A stretch of 7,244 nt of DNA, taken from an uncultured Clostridia bacterium. GTDB taxonomy: Bacteria > Bacillota > Clostridia > UBA1381. The stretch lies in contig CAJUFV010000241.1 in the NCBI GenBank assembly GCA_910585795.1, positions 1 through 7,244 of the forward strand, read 5' to 3'. Shown in pieces: positions 1-5,051 of this stretch (position 1 is its first letter; every line of letters begins with the position of its first letter). The notes below the pieces were generated by a model. The model was not told where the DNA came from. It did not search any database and saw nothing but the letters and a program-made list of their open reading frames with translations. A program made the translations under genes and the position numbers.

Positions 1-104
1 AAAATACAATTTTATTTCGTAAGAAAAATATAGAATTTGATGACTATTGGCAAAATAAAAATACAAAGGGTATTGATGATTATCTTCAATTTTTACAGAC
101 CTGA
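1..104 (+). CDS. C-terminal end of an upstream protein, possibly primase/Toprim-type (partial)
   Basis: A reading frame open from the window edge (first full codon at base 3) runs 33 codons to a TGA at 102-104. The tail contains FDDYWQNKN and then KGIDDYLQFLQT, a charged, Tyr/Asp-rich end. The stop lies within the ascending arm of a strong terminator, as expected for a true gene end. From memory, a KGIDDYL-type motif is seen near the end of Toprim/DUF3854-like primase or helicase-associated proteins of plasmids and conjugative elements. That would fit the neighbourhood, but 33 residues are too few for a firm family call. The start and most of the gene are outside the window. Confidence 0.5.
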   Translation, partial: NTILFRKKNIEFDDYWQNKNTKGIDDYLQFLQT

Positions 105-124
105 ATAATCAGGTCTGTTTTTTT
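95..124 (+). terminator. Intrinsic terminator after the upstream gene
   Basis: A perfect 10-bp stem (95-104 pairing with 109-118) closes a 4-base loop ATAA and is followed directly by a run of T through 124. This is a textbook rho-independent terminator for + strand transcription. It overlaps the stop codon of the upstream gene and separates it from the parM-like operon. On the opposite strand the stem is followed by only five T, so two-way activity is possible but weaker. Confidence 0.92.
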
Positions 125-151
125 GTGTGCAAAAATATTTATTTCTTTTTC

Positions 152-180
152 TTTTCATAAAAGCTGGAAACATATATAAA
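152..180 (+). promoter_or_regulatory. Candidate promoter for the parM-like operon
   Basis: TTTTCA at 152-157 (4 of 6 to TTGACA) is separated by 17 bases from TATAAA at 175-180 (5 of 6 to TATAAT). This would place a start near 187 and leave a leader of about 100 bases before the ATG at 290. It sits just after the terminator and before the first gene of the operon, where a promoter is needed. The region is AT-rich, so a chance match is a real possibility. The rest of 125-289 shows no clear iterons or riboswitch, but a ParR-binding centromere could be hidden there. Confidence 0.35.
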
Positions 181-274
181 TATGCCGTTTGTGGGACAAT
201 ATTCGCATTTGCGTTTTTAAAATCTAAAAAATTTAACTTTCAAATAATGTTTATTAGTGAAGGAATAAAAATGA

Positions 275-280
275 GAGAAG
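275..280 (+). promoter_or_regulatory. Ribosome binding site that fixes the parM start at 290
   Basis: AGAAGG lies 9 bases before the ATG at 290 and directly abuts a GTG at 281 in the same frame. Only the ATG has workable spacing. The protein therefore starts MAEEVIIG, so that the first beta strand and the DTG loop begin at once, as in the family. Confidence 0.75.
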
Positions 281-289
281 GTGTTATTT

Positions 290-1216
290 ATGGCGGAAGA
301 AGTCATTATTGGTGTTGATACTGGTAACAGATGTATTAAAACAGCTAATAACGTATTTGTTTCAGGTGTCAAAGAATCGGATAATGAAGTGGCTTTGCAA
401 GACGGGGTTCTTACTTACAACGGTAAGCATTATATGCTATCGCAAAATAGGATTTCATATTTACAAGACAAAACGCAGTCAGAAGAATATTTTATATTGA
501 CGCTATTTGCAATAGCAAAAGAGTTCAAAACAAGAAATATTGATATGAGCAGAGTGATTTCTGTTTCTTTGGGAGTAGGATTGCCGCCGTCGCATTTGCC
601 ATTGTATAAGCATAAGTTTGAGAAGTATTTCAAACGCGGAATAGTATCATTTGTTTATGACAAGAAAAAAATTCAGATTGCAATAGGACAAGTTGTGGTG
701 TTCGCTCAAGGCTATGCAGCTATATATAAGGATTTTGCAGACATTAAAGAATTTGCGAGGTCTTACATAATTGATATTGGCGGTTATACGACAGATGTCC
801 TTTCATTAAGTTATGGAAAAATTGAACCTGATTTCTGTCAGTCATTGGATATGGGACTTATAAAGCTTTATAACCAAATCACATGGGAAATTCAAAAAAA
901 ATACGGTCGGGCGCCGAATGAGAGCCAAATAGATAATGCTATGGAAAAAGGGATAGAAATTTCCGAGCTAATGCCTATTTTAGCGATTATTAATTCAGAA
1001 GCGGAAAAATACTTGAATGATATTTTAAGACATTTGAATGAATATGGGATTGATTTGATGTTTTCGAAAGGGATTTTTACCGGAGGCGGTGCAGAACGGT
1101 TAAAAAAGTGGATAGAGTCTTCAGCGTTGTTACAATCTCCATACTTTATTTTAAATGTATATGCTAACGCTCAGGGCTATGAAGCATTTCTGAGAACTAT
1201 ACAAAATCGTCTATAG
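290..1216 (+). CDS. parM: Actin-like ATPase of the ParM/StbA segregation family
   Basis: The 308-residue protein has the signature of the actin/Hsp70 ATPase fold. Phosphate loop 1 is at residues 10-17 (D10-T-G-N, K17). Phosphate loop 2 is at 162-170 (DIGGYTTDV). The adenosine-binding TGGG is at 264-267. A GLPPSHL segment near residue 98 is typical of bacterial actin-like proteins. Length matches ParM/StbA and other plasmid Alp proteins. Such proteins polymerise with ATP in the cytoplasm and push or position plasmid DNA through a DNA-bound adaptor. The ATG at 290 is chosen because AGAAGG at 275-280 lies 9 bases upstream; a GTG at 281 would have no spacing from it. The next gene starts 13 bases after the stop and encodes a ParR-like candidate, which supports a segregation role. 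MreB-like shape functions are unlikely given this length and context. Confidence 0.9.
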   Translation: MAEEVIIGVDTGNRCIKTANNVFVSGVKESDNEVALQDGVLTYNGKHYMLSQNRISYLQDKTQSEEYFILTLFAIAKEFKTRNIDMSRVISVSLGVGLPPSHLPLYKHKFEKYFKRGIVSFVYDKKKIQIAIGQVVVFAQGYAAIYKDFADIKEFARSYIIDIGGYTTDVLSLSYGKIEPDFCQSLDMGLIKLYNQITWEIQKKYGRAPNESQIDNAMEKGIEISELMPILAIINSEAEKYLNDILRHLNEYGIDLMFSKGIFTGGGAERLKKWIESSALLQSPYFILNVYANAQGYEAFLRTIQNRL

Positions 1217-1229
1217 GAGTAGATGAGTA

Positions 1230-1652
1230 GTGGAGAAAAAGCATAAAAATAGATTTTCGATTGTATTTAACGAATGGGACAGCAGACAGCTATTTGCAAT
1301 AGAACGATTAAGCGCGGTGCCACCGCGTAAAATTGCGGTTTATATAGCTGAAGCAATTAATTATTATGAAAAGCGAGTAAAAAACTCGCAGTTAAATACC
1401 AGTTTGGAGAAAAGAAAACGAGGCAGACCGAGGAAACGTGATAGCTTGGATGGTGTATCAGGTAATATGTCCGATTGTACTCGGAACACTTTGATTTCTT
1501 CATCTCATATATGTCAAAACCTGAAATTGTCCGATATACCGTCTGAACAATCACAACATGGCGAAACGAAAGACAGCTCAATGCAAGATAATAACATATC
1601 GGTGGATGGTGAGATGTTAGATAGTATGATGACAATTTTGGGTGTGCAATAA
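1230..1652 (+). CDS. ParR-like DNA-binding adaptor: ribbon-helix-helix plus AT-hook
   Basis: The 140-residue protein starts at GTG 1230, 10 bases after AGGAG (1215-1219), which overlaps the parM stop. An in-frame TGA at 1224 excludes an upstream start, and the first in-frame ATG (residue 80) would lose the DNA-binding region. Residues 8-15 read as a beta strand (RFSIVFNE), 17-30 as a helix and 31-49 as a second helix (PPRKIAVYIAEAINYYEKR). This is the pattern of a ribbon-helix-helix domain such as that of ParR. Residues 61-70 hold an AT-hook, KRKRGRPRKR with the GRP core at 65-67, which binds the minor groove of AT-rich DNA. Residues 71-125 are polar, Ser-rich and probably disordered. The last 12 residues (MLDSMMTILGVQ) form a hydrophobic end that could be a filament-binding peptide. 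Position after parM suggests the centromere adaptor. Alternatives are an operon repressor or a relaxosome accessory protein; these are not exclusive. Confidence 0.7.
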   Translation: MEKKHKNRFSIVFNEWDSRQLFAIERLSAVPPRKIAVYIAEAINYYEKRVKNSQLNTSLEKRKRGRPRKRDSLDGVSGNMSDCTRNTLISSSHICQNLKLSDIPSEQSQHGETKDSSMQDNNISVDGEMLDSMMTILGVQ

Positions 1653-1680
1653 CAAATTTTTAAAGAAAGGAGTATTATCA

Positions 1681-2127
1681 ATGAACAAATTTAATGAAAT
1701 ATTGGTAAAGGCGCAGTGCAAGAAAGTCAATACAATGACAGAAGAAGACCCGAAAAAAAGGGGAAATATGCGTAAATATGTTTGTATAGGCGTTATGGTA
1801 GTTATGGTAATGACTGTAATACTGGCATTGTCCTGTACGGCGTTTGCGGCTGGTTCTTCTGATACAATAGCTGATGGCATTGCGGATGGTATGGACAGTC
1901 TTTATAAACAGCTAAGAATGGTTGCGATACCAATAGCCGGAGTATCCGTGGGATTTGCAGGCTTTCAGTTTTTCTTTGGCGGTGAAAAAGGTATGGAAAA
2001 AGCAAAGAAATCAATATTATATGGAGCTATTGGCGTCGCTATTGTACTGTTAGCACCTATCATTATGAAAACAGTTGCCAGTTGGTTCAGCAGTGTCGAA
2101 AGCGGAATATCCGTATTTCGAGATTAA
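1681..2127 (+). CDS. VirB2/TrbC-type pilin-like secreted membrane protein (first copy)
   Basis: The ATG at 1681 follows AAAGGAG (1666-1672) with 8-base spacing and gives 148 residues. A basic stretch (25-32) precedes a hydrophobic segment (33-53) and an AFA-A site, so a signal peptide would be cut near residue 56-57. The mature part is about 90 residues with two membrane segments (81-99 and 112-132) joined by a short charged loop, EKGMEKAKK (102-110). This is the plan of VirB2/TrbC pilins and the T4SS pilin-like proteins of Gram-positive conjugative elements. The 29 residues before the classical signal are unusual. ATG 1768 (residue 30), with AGGGG 4 bases upstream, would give a normal signal peptide and is an alternative start. 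The gene is 28 bases after the parR-like gene and its product shares its core with that of the next gene. Role in a surface pilus as opposed to a channel subunit is inference. Confidence 0.75.
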   Translation: MNKFNEILVKAQCKKVNTMTEEDPKKRGNMRKYVCIGVMVVMVMTVILALSCTAFAAGSSDTIADGIADGMDSLYKQLRMVAIPIAGVSVGFAGFQFFFGGEKGMEKAKKSILYGAIGVAIVLLAPIIMKTVASWFSSVESGISVFRD

Positions 2128-2149
2128 AATAAAAATACATAATACACCA

Positions 2150-2173
2150 ATCAGCCCTCTTTAGAGGGCTGAT
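2150..2173 (+). other. mRNA hairpin between the two pilin-like genes
   Basis: A perfect 10-bp, GC-rich stem (2150-2159 with 2164-2173) closes a TTTA loop. No T-run follows, so it does not look like an ordinary terminator. It lies 22 bases after the first pilin stop and ends 9 bases before the AAGGAG of the second pilin gene. Likely roles are 3' protection or processing of the upstream mRNA, which would set a different dose of the two proteins, or partial attenuation. Confidence 0.7.
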
Positions 2174-2194
2174 ATATCTAAAAAGGAGAGAGTT

Positions 2195-2677
2195 ATGAAC
2201 AAGAAGAAAAATATCTGCCATAAACTCGGTGGATGCATAAAAAAAACACTGCTGGTAAGCATTGTTGCAGTATTAATAATCATAATGTCTGCATTTACGG
2301 CGTTTGCGGCAGATAATCCGCTATCGGCCGCAGGGTTAAGCGGTGGAATACTGTATAGAGTATATAGATTTTTTAGAATAGTATCTGTTCCTGTTGCGGT
2401 TATCGGCGCGGCAATGTGCGCTTTTTCGTTTTTTTTGCCGAATGAAAAAGGATATGACATAGCTAAAAAACGCTTGCTGAATATTGGTATAGCGATACTT
2501 GTGTTAATGATGATACCTACAATATACAAATATGCAAGCTCAGACAGTGTTCGTAATTTTAGCTGGAAAGCAGATGGTGTTAATTCTCAGATAATAGAAA
2601 ATGTTGATTCTGGTGGTAGTGTAGATTTACGAAATATAGGACCTACACCGGCCGCACAAAAAGAGCGGGAGGAATAG
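2195..2677 (+). CDS. VirB2/TrbC-type pilin-like protein (second copy, with C-terminal tail)
   Basis: The ATG at 2195 follows AAGGAG (2183-2188) by 6 bases; the product is 160 residues. A Lys-rich start (1-17), a hydrophobic core (18-34) and AFA-A (36-39) make a signal peptide. Two membrane segments follow (62-81 and 95-111) around a charged loop with EKG (84-86) and AKK (90-92). The first copy has EKG and AKK at the same spacing, and both have a Pro a few residues into segment 1 and near the end of segment 2. The two genes are therefore divergent paralogues. This copy adds a polar tail of about 47 residues (114-160) ending in PTPAAQKEREE, absent from the first. It is 3 bases from the VirB6-like gene, whose ribosome binding site is inside its last codons. 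It may be a minor pilin or an inner-membrane T4SS subunit. Confidence 0.72.
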   Translation: MNKKKNICHKLGGCIKKTLLVSIVAVLIIIMSAFTAFAADNPLSAAGLSGGILYRVYRFFRIVSVPVAVIGAAMCAFSFFLPNEKGYDIAKKRLLNIGIAILVLMMIPTIYKYASSDSVRNFSWKADGVNSQIIENVDSGGSVDLRNIGPTPAAQKEREE

Positions 2678-2680
2678 AAT

Positions 2681-4981
2681 ATGTTAAATTCAATATTTGG
2701 CAATATGTTATCTTGGATAGCCGCTGCGTTAGATTTTATATTGCAATGGGTATTAGAAATGATAAACTTTAATCTTGCGTTTTTTTCGGCAAATTTTCCG
2801 ATAATAGGCGAGTTGTATACGGCATTACAGGGTGTTGGTATAGGTTTGGTTATCGCAATAGCGGCATTTCAGCTTTATAAATATTTTATGGGACCATTAT
2901 CAGATACTATGACTAATCCTATAGAAATAGGAGTGAGAGCGCTTCTTTCTATTGTATTGATTTGGGTAGGAAATTATATGCTGGAGGGTATAGTGAATGT
3001 ATTTTCATATCCGTATAAGGCTTTATTAAATATTAGTCAGGTTGAGGGGAATGAAGGATTAACTATTATGGAAAAGGTGGCGAATTCATTATCTTCTCTT
3101 ATTGTTGGAGCACCGGGAATTGTTTTGGCTCTTATTATGATAATAGCTGTAGGATGGAATACAGTCAAGCTATTACTTGAAGTAGTCGAACGATTTTTAA
3201 TGGTTGGTATTCTTACGTATACATCACCGCTGGCGTGGCCTACATTGACATCAAGAAATACTCAAAGTATATTTCAAAAATGGTTCAGTATGTTTTTGGG
3301 ACAGTGTTTGCTGATGCTTCTTAATGTTTGGTCTGTTAAAATGCTGATTAGCATATTGGGTTATAGTGAAGCCAACACTTTATTGAGGTTTATTATAGCA
3401 CTGGCTTTTTGCAAAGTAGCACAAAGATTTGATACATATTTACAGTCATTGGGGATAAATGCGGCGCATACAGGAGGTGCGCTTATAGATGATATTGCTG
3501 CTGTCGGCAGTACAATGTCGGCTATTGGCTCTAAAGCTGTGGGAGGAATAGTTATAGGCGGTGGTAATAAACCTTTAGGAGAGGCATTAACTAAAAACGG
3601 CTGGATGGGCGGTATTACCTATGGAATAGGACACGCGTATAATTCGGCAAAGGCGGCGGAGACTGTTGCAAATATTCCAAACACTAAGATGGGTGCGGAA
3701 AGCGGCATATTCAACAATGCAGAGGGGGGATATTCGTGGCAGGATAAGAATGGTAATATTTGGTCTGCAAAGGATTATATGGGTATGCAGAGTATTAAAG
3801 CAGGGGTTCAGAAGGGTTATGCTCAATATGAGGGGGAAAGCAGTATCAGTAAAGATGACAAGGGCAAATATCAGTGGACAGATGCGAATGGTGTGCTCCA
3901 TCAGGCAGATAGTTTGACAGGAATTCTCGCGCAACAGCAAGCGGCAAGAGAATTGTATAATAATCCTGTTTTACGAGGCTATGAGAGTGATATTTTACAT
4001 AATCCTGATGGCACATATCAATGGACGGATAGGAGCGGTAATACATATACTGCAAAAGATTTTGAGGCAATGCAAAATCAGCAAGCAGTTGTACGGGCGG
4101 CATATATGGATAAAGTCGGTCAGGAAAGTGATATTATGCGTAAAGGTGATGGCACATATCAATGGACAGATAAAAACGGACAGGTTTGGCAGTCTAACAC
4201 TTTTGCGGATATGCAGGCTACGCGTGAAACTGTTCAAGCCGGATATAGTATTGGAAATAGTTTAAAAAATGCTGATGCGTCAGCATATGCGAGCAGATTG
4301 TTTAATGAAAATGGTACACCGAAAGCAGGAGTTACAATGCTTGATAGTGCAGGACGGGAAGTATTAAACGGAGGTTCAAGTTATCAAACAGCTAATATGA
4401 TAGCAAATTTAAGTACACCTATGGCAATGCAAACTACAGCCGGTGCTGATAATATTTCTGCTATTAAAGCTGCGACAATAGAATCTAATGACGCAGATGT
4501 GGCATATATGCTGCTTAATACTGATATTCCGGGCGGTATTCAAGATGAAAGAGTAATAGGAGCTTCTTATGAGAAGTTATTTAATGATGACGGAAATAAT
4601 TTGGAAAATGGTATAGATACAGTAATTCCGGGATTGTCAGAGGCATTCGTTTCCGCTAACGGAGAGTATATTGAAGGAAGCGGTGATGTATATGGTATGC
4701 ATATGAACAACGGTGAAATGAAAGGTAACTACATTCCATTGAATGAACACGGTAACGAGGGCGAGATACAGGGATTTAGTATAAGAAGCACGGAATCTTT
4801 TAATTGTCTGTCAGAGGAGGAAAAAAGCAGTTACACTGCATTTGAAGGAACTAATGGTCAGAAATATTATGCGTCTGTCGGTAAGCCTTATATATCTGAT
4901 TTGGATATTTTAAGTGAGTCTAATGACAGAATAATGAGAAGTAAGCAAAAAGATTTCTCGCGCAATAAAAGGAAAAAATAG
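2681..4981 (+). CDS. VirB6/TrbL-like polytopic conjugation channel protein with repeat-bearing tail
   Basis: The 766-residue protein starts at ATG 2681, 8 bases after GGGAGG (2667-2672), which lies in the end of the preceding gene, so translation is probably coupled. Hydrophobic segments are seen near residues 10-35, 49-69, 87-108, 144-166, 168-190, 205-227 and 234-248. A stretch TSPLAWPTL (181-189), then RNTQSIFQKWFSMFLGQ (192-208), resembles the conserved central region of VirB6/TrbL-like proteins of Gram-positive conjugative elements. These form part of the inner-membrane channel. Residues about 262-335 are Gly/Ala-rich, 338-526 hold four tandem repeats, and 527-766 are polar with no family I recognise, ending in a basic tail (DFSRNKRKK). 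The membrane part alone accounts for an ordinary VirB6-like core; the roughly 500-residue soluble tail is the distinctive part. Position between pilin genes and a wall hydrolase supports the assignment. Confidence 0.8.
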   Translation: MLNSIFGNMLSWIAAALDFILQWVLEMINFNLAFFSANFPIIGELYTALQGVGIGLVIAIAAFQLYKYFMGPLSDTMTNPIEIGVRALLSIVLIWVGNYMLEGIVNVFSYPYKALLNISQVEGNEGLTIMEKVANSLSSLIVGAPGIVLALIMIIAVGWNTVKLLLEVVERFLMVGILTYTSPLAWPTLTSRNTQSIFQKWFSMFLGQCLLMLLNVWSVKMLISILGYSEANTLLRFIIALAFCKVAQRFDTYLQSLGINAAHTGGALIDDIAAVGSTMSAIGSKAVGGIVIGGGNKPLGEALTKNGWMGGITYGIGHAYNSAKAAETVANIPNTKMGAESGIFNNAEGGYSWQDKNGNIWSAKDYMGMQSIKAGVQKGYAQYEGESSISKDDKGKYQWTDANGVLHQADSLTGILAQQQAARELYNNPVLRGYESDILHNPDGTYQWTDRSGNTYTAKDFEAMQNQQAVVRAAYMDKVGQESDIMRKGDGTYQWTDKNGQVWQSNTFADMQATRETVQAGYSIGNSLKNADASAYASRLFNENGTPKAGVTMLDSAGREVLNGGSSYQTANMIANLSTPMAMQTTAGADNISAIKAATIESNDADVAYMLLNTDIPGGIQDERVIGASYEKLFNDDGNNLENGIDTVIPGLSEAFVSANGEYIEGSGDVYGMHMNNGEMKGNYIPLNEHGNEGEIQGFSIRSTESFNCLSEEEKSSYTAFEGTNGQKYYASVGKPYISDLDILSESNDRIMRSKQKDFSRNKRKK
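3692..4258 (+). repeat. Four tandem 47-48-residue repeats inside the VirB6-like protein
   Basis: Repeat units begin at residues 338, 385, 433 and 480 (bases 3692, 3833, 3977 and 4118), spaced 47, 48 and 47 residues. Each opens with G-(x)-E-S-x-I and has an aromatic-x-W-x-D-x-x-G core (YSWQDKNG, YQWTDANG, YQWTDRSG, YQWTDKNG). The first, third and fourth then have a TAKDF-like stretch and a Met-Gln, and all units end in a helix with Gln, Ala and Tyr. Units 3 and 4 share 23 of 24 bases at 4007-4030 and 4148-4171, the strongest DNA-level match. The pattern suggests a beta-hairpin plus helix module repeated as a rod or binding surface. I do not recognise it as a named family. Confidence 0.88.
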
Positions 4982-4987
4982 ACCGTG

Positions 4988-5035
4988 ATTGGGCGTATTC
5001 GTTTGAATTTAATGTTAATACGCTTTTAATCCAAT
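4988..5035 (+). other. Possible mRNA stem-loop before the hydrolase gene
   Basis: GCGTATT (4993-4999) pairs with AATACGC (5017-5023), and ATTGG (4988-4992) pairs with CCAAT (5031-5035) with a 7-base bulge on the 3' side. The outer stem ends directly before the AAGGAAGTGA ribosome binding site. The inner stem is followed by only four T, and the loop is 17 bases, so it is at best a weak attenuator. It may set hydrolase expression relative to the channel genes. Confidence 0.45.
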
Positions 5036-5045
5036 AAGGAAGTGA
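5036..5045 (+). promoter_or_regulatory. Strong ribosome binding site of the hydrolase gene
   Basis: AAGGAAGTGA matches 9 of 10 bases of the full complement to the 16S rRNA 3' end and lies 6 bases before the ATG at 5052. It settles the start of the hydrolase gene. Confidence 0.75.
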
Positions 5046-5051
5046 TAAACA

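Noticed and set aside
281..289. GTG at 281 as the parM start
   Set aside because: It touches the AGAAGG ribosome site with no spacing, while the ATG at 290 has 9 bases.
125..289. A parC-like centromere with repeated ParR sites, including the small inverted repeat CGCA-TT-TGCG at 204-213
   Set aside because: The arms are only 4 bases and no repeated unit could be found across the AT-rich gap, so a centromere cannot be supported from sequence alone.
127..318. A 63-codon frame across the parM leader and start
   Set aside because: It has no good ribosome binding site, overlaps the parM start in another frame, and its composition is what AT-rich leader DNA would give.
2150..2173. The hairpin between pilin genes as an intrinsic terminator
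   Set aside because: No T-run follows the stem on the + strand and none on the reverse side.
2161..2529. A 122-codon frame on the minus strand opposite the second pilin gene
   Set aside because: The plus-strand frame has a signal peptide, two membrane segments and a strong ribosome site; the minus-strand frame is a hydrophobic mirror of it.
3692..4258. The repeats as a CRISPR array or DNA-level satellite
   Set aside because: The repeats are in phase with the reading frame, conserved mainly at the protein level, and have no constant repeat with unique spacers.
3587..4265. Several open frames of 80-117 codons on both strands inside the repeat region of the VirB6-like gene
   Set aside because: They are shadows of the repeated coding sequence; the periodicity keeps other frames open. 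None has a convincing ribosome site or a recognisable protein.
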